Shown: positions 25,860-36,731, counted from the stretch's first letter. The stretch: DNA of 64,000 nucleotides from Pseudomonadota bacterium (GCA_021820845.1 JAKADC010000002.1:248001-312000), one strand, 5' to 3'. Made by a program: numbers and translations. The notes: generated by a model from the sequence alone, not told the origin.

Positions 25860-25888
25860 TTTATATGGGAAGTTTTTGTTACTATAGT
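25860..25888 (+). promoter_or_regulatory. Putative promoter of the formate dehydrogenase/selenocysteine operon
   Basis: An AT-rich pocket (25850-25897) in otherwise GC-rich DNA contains TATAGT (25883-25888) with TTTATA 17 bp upstream (25860-25865). A TGTGAT half-site resembling an FNR/CRP element lies just downstream (25894-25899) without a matching second half. It precedes the fdnG start by about 40 bp. Confidence 0.4.
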
Positions 25889-25929
25889 TTTTTATGTGAT
25901 CCCGATTGGCGAAAACGGAGGAGGAAGAC

Positions 25930-28900
25930 ATGCAAGTCACCCGGCGACAGTTCTTCAAGATATGCGCGGCGGGGGTCGGCAGTTCGAGCCTCGTCGCGCT
26001 GGGGTTCGCCCCCGGCGAGGCGCTCGCAGAGGTGCGCGAATTCAAGCTCGCACGCACCACCGAAACCCGCAACACCTGTCCCTATTGCTCGGTCGGCTGC
26101 GGCATCCTGATCTACAGCCTGGGCGACCAGGCGAAAAATGCCCATGCGGAAGTCATGCATATCGAAGGCGACCCGGACCACCCGGTGAACCGCGGCACGC
26201 TCTGCCCGAAAGGCGCCGGCCTGCTCGATTTCGTGCACAGCCCGAACCGGCTCAAGCGGCCCGAATATCGCGCGCCGGGCAGCAAGGAGTGGCAGCCCAT
26301 TTCCTGGGACGAAGCCTATACCCGCATCGCCAAGCTGATGAAGGAAGACCGCGACAAGAACTTCATCGCGAAGAACGACAAGGGCGAAACGGTGAACCGC
26401 TGGGTTTCCACCGGCATGCTTGCCGCTTCCGCCTCCAGCAACGAAACCGGCTACCTGACGCAGAAGATCGCGCGCAGCCTGGGGATGCTTGCATTCGACA
26501 ATCAGGCGCGTGTTTGACACGGTCCGACGGTGGCAAGTCTTGCCCCGACGTTTGGCCGCGGCGCGATGACCAACCATTGGGTTGACATCAAGAACACGGA
26601 CCTGGTTTTGATCATGGGCGGCAATGCCGCCGAAGCCCACCCCTGCGGGTTCAAGTGGGTGACCGAAGCGAAGGCGCATCGCAAGGCAAGGTTGATCGTG
26701 GTCGATCCGCGCTTCACGCGCTCGGCCGCGGTGTCGGACTACTATGCGCCGATCCGCGCGGGTTCCGACATCGCCTTCCTGGGCGGCGTGATCAACTACC
26801 TGCTCAGCCACGACAGGATTCACCATGAATACGTGAAGAACTACACGGACTTCAGTTTCCTGGTGAAGGACGAGTTCGCGTTCAACGACGGCATCTACTC
26901 CGGCTACAACCCGGAGAAGCGCAGCTACGACAAATCCACCTGGGGCTATCAGATCGGCAAGGACGGCTACGTCGTCACCGACCCGACGCTGCAAAACCCG
27001 CGCTGCGTGTACCAATTGATGAAGGCGCACTACTCGCGCTACACGCCGGACATGGTGTCGTCCATCTGCGGCACGCCCAAGGACGCCTTCCTCAAGGTGT
27101 GCGAGTTGATCGCCGAAACCTCGGCGGCGAACAAGACCATGACCATCCTGTACGCCCTGGGCTGGACCCAGCACTCGCAGGGCTCGCAGATGATCCGCAC
27201 CGGCGCCATGGTGCAGTTGCTGCTGGGCAACATCGGCGTGGCGGGCGGCGGCATGAATGCGCTGCGCGGCCACTCCAACATCCAGGGCCTTACGGATTTA
27301 GGTCTCCTGTCCAACCTGCTGCCCGGCTACATGACCCTGCCGGGCGACGCGGAGCAGGACTACAAGACCTACGTCGAGAAGCGCGCCTCCAAGCCGCTGC
27401 GGCCGGGTCAGATGAGTTACTGGCAGAACTACAACAAGTTCTTCGTCAGCAACATGAAGGCCTGGTGGGGCGATGCCGCCACCGCGCAGAACAACTGGTG
27501 CTACGACTGGCTGCCCAAGCTCGACAAGGGCTACGACCTGCTGCAGGTGTTCGAGAACATGAACCAGGGCAAGGTCAACGGCTACATCTGCCAGGGCTTC
27601 AACCCGCTCGCCTCGGCGCCGTGCAAGGTGAAGGTGTCGGGCTCGCTGGCCAAGCTGAAATTCCTGGTGATCGTCGACCCGCTGGCCACGGAGACCTCGG
27701 AATTCTGGCAGAACCACGGCGAGTACAACGACGTGGACCCGGCCAAGATCCAGACCGAGGTGTTCCGCCTGCCCTCCACCTGCTTCGCCGAGGAGGACGG
27801 CTCGCTGGTCAACTCCGGACGCTGGCTGCAATGGCACTGGAAGGCGGCTGAGCCGCCGGGCGACGCCAAGGGCGACCAGGAAATCATGGCCGGCATCTTC
27901 CTCAAGATTCGCGACCTGTACAAGAAAGACGGCGGCGCCTTCCCCGACCCCATCCTCAACCTGACCTGGAAGCACAAGCAGCCCGATGCGCCCTCGCCGG
28001 AAGAACTGGCGAAGGAATTCTCCGGCAAGGCGCTGGGCGATGTCACCGACCCCAAGGACAAGACCCAGGTGCTGGTGAAGGCCGGCGATCAGCTGAACGG
28101 CTTCCCCGAGCTGCGCGACGACGGTTCCACTTCCTGCGGCTGCTGGATTTTCGCCGGCAGCTGGAGCGAAAAAGGCAACCTGATGGCGCGGCGCGACAAC
28201 TCGGACCCCTTCGGTATCGGGCAGACGCTCAACTGGGCTTACGCCTGGCCGGCCAATCGGCGCGTGCTGTACAACCGCGCGTCGTGCGACCCCGCGGGCA
28301 AGCCTTACGACCCGTCGCGCATGCTGATCGCCTGGAACGCGGAGGCCGGCAAGTGGGGCGGTTCCGACATTCCGGACTTCAAGCCGGACTCCCCGCCGGA
28401 AGACGGCATGAACCCCTTCATCATGAACCCGGAGGGCGTGGCGCGCTTCTTCGCCATCGACAAGATGGCGGAAGGACCCTTCCCCGAGCACTACGAACCG
28501 ATGGAATCGCCGCTGGCGGTGAATCCGATGCACCCGAAGAACGACAAGGCGAAGTCCAACCCGGCCGCACGGGTGTTCAAGGACGACTGGAGCAGCTTCG
28601 GCACGCCGGACCGGTTCCCCTATGTGGGCACCACCTACCGCCTCACCGAGCACTTCCACTACTGGACCAAGCATGTGCGGATCAATGCCATCCTGCAGCC
28701 GGAGCAGTTCGTGGAAATCGGCGAAGAGCTGGCGAAGGAGAAGGGCATCAAGGCCGGCGACCACGTGCGGGTGAAATCCAAGCGCGGCTTCATCGTCGCG
28801 GTGGCGGTCGTCACCAAGCGCGTGCGCACGCTCGATGTGGCCGGCAAGAAGGTGCACACGGTGGGCGTGCCGATCCACTGGGGGTTCATGGGGGTGGCCA

Positions 28901-29001
28901 AGAACGGCTACATCACCAATACCCTGACGCCTTTCGTCGGTGACGCGAATACCCAGACGCCGGAATTCAAGGCGTTCCTCGTGAACATCGAGAAGGTTTA
29001 G
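25930..29001 (+). CDS. fdnG: Formate dehydrogenase-N major subunit, selenoprotein (UGA at 26515-26517 = Sec196)
   Basis: This 1023-residue molybdopterin selenoenzyme oxidises formate on the periplasmic side and passes electrons to FdnH/FdnI. The Tat signal is RRQFFK (5-10). The [4Fe-4S] ligands are C50, C53, C57 (TCPYCSVGC) and the Cys in GTLCPKG. The frame meets UGA at codon 196 inside [14 protein letters not shown], exactly where E. coli FdnG has Sec196, and resumes in the same frame with the normal FdnG sequence ([26 protein letters not shown]). SelA, SelB and tRNA-Sec genes lie downstream. The ATG at 25930 follows GGAGGAGGAAG. A naive annotation would split it at 26517. Confidence 0.97.
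26515..26553 (+). promoter_or_regulatory. Bacterial SECIS element for selenocysteine insertion
   Basis: The UGA is followed eleven bases later by a hairpin: GG-U-GGCAA (26529-26536), loop GUC, UUGCC-CC (26540-26546), with a bulged U in the stem. Sequence and spacing closely resemble the E. coli fdnG SECIS (AAGUCU apex), which binds SelB. Confidence 0.88.
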
Positions 29002-29011
29002 GGAGGCGACC

Positions 29012-29878
29012 ATGGCACTGCAATCGCTCGACATCAAGGCACGTTCCGCCACCACCACTCAGCCCCCCAGCGCGCGCAACCCCGTTCACGTCGCCAAGCT
29101 GATCGACATCTCCAAGTGCATCGGCTGCAAGGCCTGCCAGGCGGCGTGCATGGAGTGGAACGACCTGCGCGACGAGGTGGGCACGAACGTCGGCATCTAT
29201 GACAACCCGCGCGACCTCTCCGACCAGTCCTGGACCGTGATGCGCTTTTCCGAAGTGGAGGTGGAGCAGGGGCGGCTGGAATGGCTGATCCGCAAGGATG
29301 GCTGCATGCACTGCGAAGACCCCGGCTGCCTGAAGGCCTGCCCGTCGCCGGGGGCGATCGTCCAGTACGCGAACGGCATCGTGGATTTCCACGAGGAGCA
29401 CTGCATCGGCTGCGGCTACTGCCTGACGGGTTGCCCCTTCAACATCCCGCGCATCTCGAAGAAGGACAGCAAGGCCTACAAGTGCACGCTGTGCTCGGAC
29501 CGGGTGGCGGTGGGCCTGGAGCCAGCCTGCATCAAGACCTGTCCCACCGGCGCACTGGTCTTCGGCTCCAAGGAGGACATGATCCACCACGCCGAGGGGC
29601 GCATCGCCGACCTCAAGGAACGCGGCTACGCCAAAGCGGCGCTGTACAACCCGCAGGGCGTCGGCGGTACGCACGTGATGTACGTACTGCAGCACGGCGA
29701 CCAGCCCGAGCTGTATGCGAATCTTCCCAAGGATCCGAGCATCAGCCCGCTGGTCAGCCTGTGGAAGGGGGTGACCAAACCCCTCATGAGTCTTGGCATC
29801 GGCCTGGCCGTCTTTGCCGGCTTGTTCCATTACGTCACGGCCGGCCCCAAGGAGGTGGAAGAGGAAGAAACGGATTGA
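29012..29878 (+). CDS. fdnH: Formate dehydrogenase-N iron-sulfur subunit
   Basis: This 288-residue subunit carries four [4Fe-4S] clusters that conduct electrons from FdnG to the heme subunit. The four ferredoxin-type Cys groups are visible: [35 protein letters not shown] and CTLCSDRV...CIKTC. A single membrane helix near the C-terminus ([17 protein letters not shown]) anchors it. The start lies 10 bp after the fdnG stop with GGAGG in between, indicating coupled expression. Length agrees with FdnH/FdoH (about 290-300). Confidence 0.96.
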   Translation: MALQSLDIKARSATTTQPPSARNPVHVAKLIDISKCIGCKACQAACMEWNDLRDEVGTNVGIYDNPRDLSDQSWTVMRFSEVEVEQGRLEWLIRKDGCMHCEDPGCLKACPSPGAIVQYANGIVDFHEEHCIGCGYCLTGCPFNIPRISKKDSKAYKCTLCSDRVAVGLEPACIKTCPTGALVFGSKEDMIHHAEGRIADLKERGYAKAALYNPQGVGGTHVMYVLQHGDQPELYANLPKDPSISPLVSLWKGVTKPLMSLGIGLAVFAGLFHYVTAGPKEVEEEETD

Positions 29879-29920
29879 CCCGGTCCGTTCTTTTTCTTCT
29901 CATGACATCAAGGAGCGATC

Positions 29921-30538
29921 ATGCGCACGATGATTCAACGCTACACCGCCCGGGAACGCAGCAACCACTGGGTGGTGGCCATTGCCTTCATCCTCGCCGG
30001 CCTGTCGGGGCTGGCGCTGTTCCACCCGGCCTTTTTCTTTCTCACCAGCCTGTTCGGTGGCGGTCCCTGGGACCGCATCCTGCACCCCTTCATCGGCGTG
30101 GTGATGTTCCTGTCTTTCATCGCCATGGCGGCGCGGTTCTGGCGGTTCAACCGCTTCACGCCCGCCGACCGCCAATGGATGAAGCGCATCGGGGATGTGA
30201 TCTGCAACCGCGATCAGGGTCTGCCCGAGCTCGGCAAGTACAACGCCGGGCAGAAATATCTGTTCTGGACCATGGTGATGAGCATTCCCGCGCTGCTGCT
30301 TTCCGGCATCGTGATCTGGCAACCGTGGTTTGCCCATTACTTTCCCATCTGGCTGCTGCGCGTGGCGGTGATCATCCATGCGCTGGCCGCGTGGATCATG
30401 ATCCTCGGCATCATCGTGCATGTCTACGCCGCGATCTGGGTCAAGGGTACGGTGCGGGCGATGACGCGCGGCACGGTTTCCGAAGCCTGGGCCAAGCACC
30501 ATCACCGCGCCTGGTATCGCGAGATGACCGGCAAGTGA
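29921..30538 (+). CDS. fdnI: Formate dehydrogenase-N cytochrome b556 subunit
   Basis: This 205-residue integral subunit has four membrane helices and binds two b-type hemes, transferring electrons to quinone. Histidine candidates are in ERSNHWVVA (first helix), ILHPFIGVV (second) and IIHALAAW/IVHVYAAIW (fourth). Length and spacing agree with FdnI/FdoI. The ATG follows AAGGAGCGATC, 42 bp after fdnH. It completes a three-subunit enzyme whose active site faces the periplasm. Confidence 0.94.
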   Translation: MRTMIQRYTARERSNHWVVAIAFILAGLSGLALFHPAFFFLTSLFGGGPWDRILHPFIGVVMFLSFIAMAARFWRFNRFTPADRQWMKRIGDVICNRDQGLPELGKYNAGQKYLFWTMVMSIPALLLSGIVIWQPWFAHYFPIWLLRVAVIIHALAAWIMILGIIVHVYAAIWVKGTVRAMTRGTVSEAWAKHHHRAWYREMTGK

Positions 30539-30574
30539 TTCCCGACAATTCATGACAAGAGGATTCGTTAGCGC

Positions 30575-31489
30575 ATGACGACCACGCTCCTGCAGCCCGG
30601 CGAAATCGAAGCGGCAGCCGGCAGCATTCCCGAATTGTTGTTGCCGCCTGCCGACCTGTTTTTGTCACGCGCCCGGCGGCTGGAGCAACTCGCAGAAGGG
30701 CATTCCCTTGGCGATTATCTGCGCTTTGTCGGCCGGCTGGCGCGGGCGCAGCAGGAAAGCCTGGATGCAGGTCCGGCGGCGGAACTGCCCGTCCCCGAAC
30801 GGCTGGTGCAATGCCGTGAGCACCAGATGCCGCCGCTGTCCCCTGCCGGCCTCGGCTTGCCGGATGGCTGGCGCGACACGGCGCAGCAACTGGCACGGAC
30901 GATGCTGTCCAGCCTGCCTGCAGCAGGCCAGGCAGCACTGAAATCGGTTCTGGAAAAACAGGATGCCTGGCTGGATGAGCAGGCTATGCAACTGCTTGGT
31001 GGGAACATCCAGGGGCTCGATGCCGCCGCGGCGCCGATTATCGGCGCCGCGCTGCAGGTGCACTGGGCCCGGCTTGTGCGCCAGCTTGATCCGGCCCAGG
31101 TGGCGCGGCCCGAACATCCGAATTTGTGTCCGGTGTGCGGCGCGCACCCGGTCAGCTCGGTGGTGCGCGTCGGCGGCGCCCAGAACGGACTCCGCTACCT
31201 GCATTGCGCGCTGTGCAACGCGGAATGGCACGTGGTGCGTGCGAAATGCAGCAATTGCGACAACACGCGCGGCATCGCCCAGGATCGTCTGGAAGGGAGC
31301 GACGGCGTCGTGCAGGCCGAGAGCTGCCCGGAATGCAACACCTATCTCAAGATCATCCAGCAGGAGAAGGATCCGCTCGCCGACCCGGTGGCCGACGACC
31401 TCGCCAGCCTGGCGCTGGACTGGCTCATGGACGAATCCGGCGTCGCCCGGAGCGGAATCAACTGGTATCTGATCCAGGGCCAACTATAA
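30575..31489 (+). CDS. fdhE: Formate dehydrogenase accessory protein FdhE
   Basis: This 304-residue cytoplasmic rubredoxin-like protein is required for maturation of Tat-exported respiratory formate dehydrogenases. Four CxxC motifs are visible in the C-terminal half: LCPVCGAHP, LHCALCNAEW, AKCSNCDNTRG and ESCPECNTYL, which bind iron. The N-terminal half is helical. It follows the structural genes by 36 bp and has AGAGGA upstream. Its partner FdhD (sulfurtransferase) is not in the window. Confidence 0.93.
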   Translation: MTTTLLQPGEIEAAAGSIPELLLPPADLFLSRARRLEQLAEGHSLGDYLRFVGRLARAQQESLDAGPAAELPVPERLVQCREHQMPPLSPAGLGLPDGWRDTAQQLARTMLSSLPAAGQAALKSVLEKQDAWLDEQAMQLLGGNIQGLDAAAAPIIGAALQVHWARLVRQLDPAQVARPEHPNLCPVCGAHPVSSVVRVGGAQNGLRYLHCALCNAEWHVVRAKCSNCDNTRGIAQDRLEGSDGVVQAESCPECNTYLKIIQQEKDPLADPVADDLASLALDWLMDESGVARSGINWYLIQGQL

Positions 31490-31534
31490 AAAGACCAGCT
31501 TCCGACTCAATAACCGCAGAAGGGATTGTCTATC

Positions 31535-32932
31535 GTGCATAGCGCCCCGCCACGCCCTCCCTCGATCGATCGTGTCCTCAACTGGACGGCCGTCGCTCCG
31601 CTCATCGCCGAGTATGGCCGCGAGCCGGTGCTCGCCGGCGCGCGGAACGTGCTCGATCATGCCCGCACGGCTGCGCGCAGCGGCGAGCTGGTGAACTACA
31701 CCGAGCCCGCCCTGACGGCGCGGCTTGCGGCGCACCTCGCGCTGCACCATGCGCCGCGGTTGAAACGCGTGTTCAACCTCACGGGCACCGTGCTTCACAC
31801 CAACCTGGGCCGCGCGCCGCTGCCCGAGGCGGCGGTCGATGCGCTCGTCATGGCCGCACGTCACCCCTGCGCGCTCGAATACGACCTCGAAACGGGCGGG
31901 CGCGGCGACCGCGACGACGTGGTGGAGGAGGTGCTGTGCGAGCTCACGGGCGCGGAAGCGGCCACGGTGGTGAACAACAACGCTGCGGCGGTCTTCCTGC
32001 TGCTGAACACGCTGGCGACGAAGAAACAGGTGATCGTCTCGCGTGGCGAACTGGTCGAGATCGGCGGCGCCTTCCGCGTCCCCGACATCATGAGCCGGGC
32101 GGGCGCGAGGCTGGTCGAGGTCGGCACCACCAACCGCACCCATCCGCACGATTTTGCCGAAGCCATCGGGCCGCGCACCGCGATGCTGATGAAGGTCCAC
32201 ACCAGCAATTACGCCATCCAGGGATTTGCCGCCAGCGTGTCGGAGGCGGACCTGGCGGCGCTTGCCCACGCGCATGACCTGCCATTCGTGGTCGATCTCG
32301 GCAGCGGCACGCTCACCGATCTCGCGCGCTTCGGCCTGCCGCACGAACCGACGCCCTGGGAGTCGATCGCCGCCGGCGCCGATCTCGTCACCTTCAGCGG
32401 CGACAAGCTGCTCGGCGGCCCGCAGGCCGGCATCCTGGTGGGACGCCGCGCGCTGATCCAGCGCATACGGAAGAATCCGCTCAAGCGCGCGCTGCGCGTC
32501 GGCAAGCTCACGCTGGCGGCGCTGGAGGCCGTGCTGAACCTGTATCGCGATCCCGACCGGCTGGGCGATCGGCTCGCCGCCTTGCACCTTCTCACCCGTC
32601 CCGCGGATGAAATACGGGCGCAGGCCGAACGCCTGTTGCCGCCGGCGCGGCAGGCGCTCGCCGGCTGGCCGGTGAACGTGGCCGTCGAGCCCACCCTGTC
32701 GCAGATCGGCAGCGGCTCGCTGCCGGTCGACCGCCTTGAAAGCCACGCGCTGGTGGTGCGGCCCGGTTCGAGAAAAAGCGGCGTGCTGCACGACATCGAG
32801 CGCGCGCTGCGCGGTCTGCCGCTGCCGGTGATCGGCCGCATCGCGGACGGCGCATTGCGGCTCGATCTGCGCTGCCTGTCCGCTGCGGATGAAGCCGATT
32901 TCGCAGCCCAACTCGCTCTGCTAAAACCGTGA
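31535..32932 (+). CDS. selA: L-seryl-tRNA(Sec) selenium transferase SelA
   Basis: This PLP enzyme of 465 residues converts Ser-tRNA(Sec) into Sec-tRNA(Sec) using selenophosphate. Family features are [43 protein letters not shown], the segment [10 protein letters not shown] and the PLP lysine in [13 protein letters not shown]. The GTG at 31535 is favoured because AGAAGGG lies about ten bases upstream; TTG 31526 would sit directly on that element. It is the fifth gene of the formate dehydrogenase operon. Confidence 0.95.
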   Translation: MHSAPPRPPSIDRVLNWTAVAPLIAEYGREPVLAGARNVLDHARTAARSGELVNYTEPALTARLAAHLALHHAPRLKRVFNLTGTVLHTNLGRAPLPEAAVDALVMAARHPCALEYDLETGGRGDRDDVVEEVLCELTGAEAATVVNNNAAAVFLLLNTLATKKQVIVSRGELVEIGGAFRVPDIMSRAGARLVEVGTTNRTHPHDFAEAIGPRTAMLMKVHTSNYAIQGFAASVSEADLAALAHAHDLPFVVDLGSGTLTDLARFGLPHEPTPWESIAAGADLVTFSGDKLLGGPQAGILVGRRALIQRIRKNPLKRALRVGKLTLAALEAVLNLYRDPDRLGDRLAALHLLTRPADEIRAQAERLLPPARQALAGWPVNVAVEPTLSQIGSGSLPVDRLESHALVVRPGSRKSGVLHDIERALRGLPLPVIGRIADGALRLDLRCLSAADEADFAAQLALLKP

Positions 32933-32947
32933 TCGAAGGAGTTCCGC

Positions 32948-34042
32948 ATGCAACGACGTGAATTCTTGTGGACGTCGGTGACCCTCGCAGCCGGGGTGAT
33001 GTGGCCTGCCGGCCGGAGCATAGCGGCGTTCGACCCGTCGCCGGACGATGGCTGGCGGGTATTCGACGTCACGACGCGGGTGGAGGTTCTGCAGCCGGAC
33101 GGCGCGACGCGCGCCTGGCTGCCGCTGCCTTCGATGGAGGAGGCGAGCTGGATCCGCAACATGGGCAACCTGTGGCAGGGCAGTGCCTCGACCGTGCGGT
33201 TGCTGCGCAACCCGGAATACGGCGCGGAAATGCTTTACGCGGAATGGGCGCCGGGCGAGAAACCGGTCGTCGAGATCACCAGCCGCGTCGCCACGCGCGA
33301 CCGCGCCGTCGACTTGAAGCGTGTCGGCCAGCCCGCGCCGCTATCGCGCGCCGAGCGGCATCTCAATACCCGGGCCACCAGGCTGTTGCCCACCGACGGC
33401 ATCGTCAGAAAGACCGCGCTCGACATCACCCGCGGCGCCCGGACCGACCAGGCCAAGGCGCGGGCCATTTATGAGTGGGTGGTCGACAACACCTTCCGCA
33501 ATCCGAAGACGCGCGGCTGCGGCCGCGGCGACATTCGCTTCATGCTGGAGTCGGGTGACCTCTCCGGCAAGTGCGCCGACCTCAATGCGCTGTATGTCGG
33601 TCTGGCGCGCGCGGCCGGCCTGCCGGCGCGCGATGTCTATGGCATCCGCATCGCCGATTCGCGCTTCGGCTACAAAAGCCTGGGCAAGAGCGGCGACGTC
33701 AGCAAGGCGCAGCACTGCCGCGCCGAGGTGTGGCTGGCCGAACATGGCTGGGTGCCGGTGGATCCGGCCGACGTGCGCAAGGTCGTGCTGGAGGAACCGC
33801 CCGGTGGCCTCAGCCTCGCGGATGACAGGGTGAACGACGTCCGGAAGCGCCTGTTCGGCTCCTGGGAAATGAACTGGCTCGCCTACAACACCGCGCACGA
33901 CCTGCCGCTCCCGGGGTCGCGCGGGGTCACCGTGCCTTTCCTCATGTACCCTCAGGCCGAGACTGCGGCCGGCATGCTCGATAGCCTGGACCCTGCCACT
34001 TTCAGCTATCGCATTACCTCGAAGGAAATCACCGCCTCATGA
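32948..34042 (+). CDS. Tat-exported transglutaminase-like protein inside the sel operon
   Basis: This 364-residue protein begins with a twin-arginine-like signal ([17 protein letters not shown]). The transglutaminase/cysteine-protease core follows: the catalytic Cys is in [29 protein letters not shown], the His in [22 protein letters not shown] and the Asp in that last motif. Such domains hydrolyse or cross-link peptides. It lies 15 bp after selA and overlaps selB by four bases (ATGA), so it is an integral operon member. No link between a periplasmic transglutaminase-like protein and selenocysteine synthesis is established; the role is unknown. Confidence 0.87.
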   Translation: MQRREFLWTSVTLAAGVMWPAGRSIAAFDPSPDDGWRVFDVTTRVEVLQPDGATRAWLPLPSMEEASWIRNMGNLWQGSASTVRLLRNPEYGAEMLYAEWAPGEKPVVEITSRVATRDRAVDLKRVGQPAPLSRAERHLNTRATRLLPTDGIVRKTALDITRGARTDQAKARAIYEWVVDNTFRNPKTRGCGRGDIRFMLESGDLSGKCADLNALYVGLARAAGLPARDVYGIRIADSRFGYKSLGKSGDVSKAQHCRAEVWLAEHGWVPVDPADVRKVVLEEPPGGLSLADDRVNDVRKRLFGSWEMNWLAYNTAHDLPLPGSRGVTVPFLMYPQAETAAGMLDSLDPATFSYRITSKEITAS

Positions 34043-35943
34043 TCGTCGGCACCGCAGGGCACATCGACCACGGCAAGACCGCGCTCGTTCGTGCGCTGAC
34101 CGGCGTCGACACCGATCGCCTCAAGGAGGAGAAGACGCGCGGCATCTCCATCGAGCTCGGATACGCCTATCAGCGGCTGAATGACGGCGGCATGCTGGGC
34201 TTCGTCGACGTACCCGGTCACGAACGCTTCATCCACACCATGCTCGCCGGCGCCGCGGGGATCGATTTCGCGCTGCTTGTCGTGGCGGCGGACGACGGCG
34301 TCATGCCTCAGACCCGCGAGCATCTCGCCATTCTGGATCTGCTCGGCATCGAGCGCGGCGCCGTCGCGCTCAGCAAGATCGACCGCGTCGACGCGGCACG
34401 CCTCGCCGAAGTCGAAAGTGAGTTGAGCAGGCTGCTGGACGACACGGCGCTCGCCGGCATGCCGCTGTTTCCGGTGTCGGCCGTGAGCGGGCAGGGCATC
34501 GACGCGCTGCGCGTGCATCTGCAGGAAGCCGCGCTGGCGATGCCGCAGGCTCGGGGCGAGGGCGGTTTCCGGCTTGCGGTCGATCGCAGCTTCACGCTGA
34601 AGGGCGCGGGCACCGTCGTCACGGGCACCGTCTTCTCCGGCCGCGTCGAGGTCGGCGATGAACTGATGGTGACACCGTGCGGCAAGCCGGTGCGCGTGCG
34701 CAGCCTGCACGTCATGAACCGCCCCGCGCAGGCCGGCGGGGCCGGGCAACGCTGCGCGCTCAATCTGCACGGCGCGGGCAAGGACGAGATTGCGCGGGGC
34801 GACTGGATCGTCGCGCCGGCGCTCCACGCGCCGACCGCGCGCCTGGACGTCCGGCTGACCCTGTCGCCGCGGGCGCCGTCGGCCCTCGAGCACTGGACAC
34901 CGGTCCACCTGCATCTGGGCGCGGCGCGCGTGATGGCGCGCGTGGCGCTGCTGGAAGGCGGTCGCCTCGCGCCTGGCGAGAGCGCACTCGCGCAGCTGGT
35001 TGCGGACCGCCCTCTCGGCGCCCTCCACGGCGACCGCTTCATCGTGCGCGACAGCGCGGCGCGCCACACGCTCGGCGGCGGCACGGTGCTCGACCCGGAC
35101 GCACCGTCGCGCCGGCGCAAGACGGCGGCGCGACTGGCGGAGCTCGCCGCGCTCGATGTTCCCGAGACCGCGCGGCGCCTGTGCGGCCTCCTGGACTTGG
35201 GCGGCATCGATCTCGATCGGTTGGCCGTGCACTGGAACTGCGGCGACCTGGCCCGACATCTGCCGGCCAATGGCGTCCGGGTGCGCGCGTCCCATGGAAG
35301 CTTGGCTTTTTCCGCTGCGCACTGGATGCGTTTGCAGGACACGTTGCGCGACGGGCTCGCCGCGTTTCATGAGCGCTTTCCGGACGAGGCGGGCGTCGAC
35401 GCCGCGCGGGCCCGGCGCATGTTCCTGCCCGCGCTGCCGGCTGACGCGTTCGCTGCCTTGGCCGACAGCCTGATCGCGGCAGGCGCGCTGCAGCGCAGCG
35501 GCCCCTGGCTGCATCTCGCAGTGCACAGCGTCGCGCTCACCCGCGAGGAAGAAGCGCTTCATCAGCGCATCCGGCCCTGGCTCGCCGAATCGCCTTTCGA
35601 CCCGCCGTGGGTGCGCGACCTCGCGCGCATGAGCGGAAAGGACGAGGCTTCGATGCGGCGCCTGCTGCAGAAACTGGCGCGTCATGGCAAGCTGTACCAG
35701 GTCGTGCGCGACCTGTTCTATCTGCCCGAAAGCGTGGCGGGCCTGGCCGACCTGGTGCGGGAACTGGAGGCGCACACCGGCGAGACGCGCGCCGCCGAAT
35801 TCCGCGACCGCAGCGGGCTCAGCCGCAAGCGCGCGGTGCAGGTGCTGGAGTTCTTCGACCGGGTGGGCTACACGCGCCGCGTGCGAGAGGGCCACCGGCT
35901 GCGCAGCGCGGACATGTTCGGCCAGACGGAACATGCCGCATGA
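34039..35943 (+). CDS. selB: Selenocysteine-specific elongation factor SelB
   Basis: This 634-residue GTPase delivers Sec-tRNA(Sec) to ribosomes at UGA codons marked by a SECIS. G1 is [11 protein letters not shown] at the N-terminus, G3 is DVPGHERF, G4-like SKIDRVD and further EF-Tu-like domains follow. The C-terminal third contains winged-helix repeats (for example [34 protein letters not shown] and [23 protein letters not shown]) that bind the SECIS hairpin. Its start overlaps the upstream transglutaminase-like gene; its stop lies three bases before tRNA-Sec. Confidence 0.96.
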   Translation: MIVGTAGHIDHGKTALVRALTGVDTDRLKEEKTRGISIELGYAYQRLNDGGMLGFVDVPGHERFIHTMLAGAAGIDFALLVVAADDGVMPQTREHLAILDLLGIERGAVALSKIDRVDAARLAEVESELSRLLDDTALAGMPLFPVSAVSGQGIDALRVHLQEAALAMPQARGEGGFRLAVDRSFTLKGAGTVVTGTVFSGRVEVGDELMVTPCGKPVRVRSLHVMNRPAQAGGAGQRCALNLHGAGKDEIARGDWIVAPALHAPTARLDVRLTLSPRAPSALEHWTPVHLHLGAARVMARVALLEGGRLAPGESALAQLVADRPLGALHGDRFIVRDSAARHTLGGGTVLDPDAPSRRRKTAARLAELAALDVPETARRLCGLLDLGGIDLDRLAVHWNCGDLARHLPANGVRVRASHGSLAFSAAHWMRLQDTLRDGLAAFHERFPDEAGVDAARARRMFLPALPADAFAALADSLIAAGALQRSGPWLHLAVHSVALTREEEALHQRIRPWLAESPFDPPWVRDLARMSGKDEASMRRLLQKLARHGKLYQVVRDLFYLPESVAGLADLVRELEAHTGETRAAEFRDRSGLSRKRAVQVLEFFDRVGYTRRVREGHRLRSADMFGQTEHAA

Positions 35944-35946
35944 ACT

Positions 35947-36042
35947 GGAAGGGAATCGCACCCGGTGGTGCGGCCGGACTTCAAATCCGGTTGGGGGCGT
36001 CAGCCGCTCCCGGGTGGGTTCGACTCCCGCTCCTTTCCGCCA
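35947..36042 (+). tRNA. selC: Selenocysteine tRNA (anticodon TCA)
   Basis: This 96-nt tRNA includes a 3' CCA encoded at 36040-36042. It has the 8-bp acceptor stem GGAAGGGA with TCCTTTCC (one G-U pair), anticodon TCA at 35981-35983 in the loop CTTCAAA, a long variable arm (TTGGGGGCGTCAGCCGCTCC-type) and a T-arm GGGTTCGACTCCC. Length and layout match E. coli selC (95 nt). It decodes the UGA in fdnG and lies three bases after the selB stop, so it is likely processed from the operon transcript. Confidence 0.97.
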
Positions 36043-36074
36043 ATTTTCCCTCCGGCCGCGGCCCTGCGGCGCGC

Positions 36075-36548
36075 TCAACGCGCGATCGTATTGACGCGAT
36101 GGATCTTCTTCTGCAACTGGACGATGCCGAACAGCAGGGCTTCGGCGGTCGGCGGGCAGCCGGGCACGTAGACGTCCACCGGGACGATCCGGTCGCAGCC
36201 GCGGACGACCGAATACGAATAATGGTAAGGGCCGCCCCCGTTGGCGCACGACCCCATGGAAACGACCCATCGGGGCTCGGCCATCTGGTCGTAGACCTTG
36301 CGCAGGGCGGGCGCCATCTTGTTGCACAGCGTGCCGGCGACGATCATGAGATCGGACTGGCGCGGGCTCGCGCGGAACACCATGCCGAAGCGGTCCATGT
36401 CGTAGCGCGAGGTCGCGGCCTGCATCATCTCCACGGCACAGCAAGCGAGGCCGAATGACATCGGCCACAGCGAGCCGGTCCGGGCAGAGTTCACGAGGCT
36501 GCCCACCTTCGTGGTGACGAAGCCTTTTTCAAGAAGAGCGGTATCCAT
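36075..36548 (-). CDS. nuoB: NADH:quinone oxidoreductase subunit B, solitary copy
   Basis: This 157-residue protein has all ligands of the N2 [4Fe-4S] cluster: the CC pair in [11 protein letters not shown], the Cys in [13 protein letters not shown] and in [21 protein letters not shown]. Other NuoB motifs are [19 protein letters not shown] and [21 protein letters not shown]. Length matches betaproteobacterial NuoB (about 158). It is not in a nuo operon: it converges on selC (32 bp away), and an MFS transporter diverges from it. The ATG at 36548 follows GAGGAG. It may be a second NuoB or part of a different complex. Confidence 0.9.
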   Translation of the reverse strand: MDTALLEKGFVTTKVGSLVNSARTGSLWPMSFGLACCAVEMMQAATSRYDMDRFGMVFRASPRQSDLMIVAGTLCNKMAPALRKVYDQMAEPRWVVSMGSCANGGGPYHYSYSVVRGCDRIVPVDVYVPGCPPTAEALLFGIVQLQKKIHRVNTIAR

Positions 36549-36731
36549 GGGCCCATCTCCTCGCGCGGCCGGCGCTCCACGTCTGCCTGGCGCGCCTTCG
36601 AGCCGCAAGAAAAATCCTCCGTTCTGCGTTGAGGGCGGGAATCGCGTTTTGTTCCAGGCCTGCCGGCCTCTTTCCATGATTCCGCGCGCGGCGCAAATCG
36701 GATTGCCGGCGGCAAAACGGAGGAACGCGCG

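Noticed and set aside
26515-26517. UGA reading as a nonsense mutation or frameshift in fdnG.
   Set aside because: Position equals Sec196, both sides are in the same frame, and SECIS plus selA, selB and selC are present.
36043-36074. GC-rich hairpin between selC and nuoB as a terminator.
   Set aside because: A GCCGC/GCGGC stem exists but no T-run follows on either strand.
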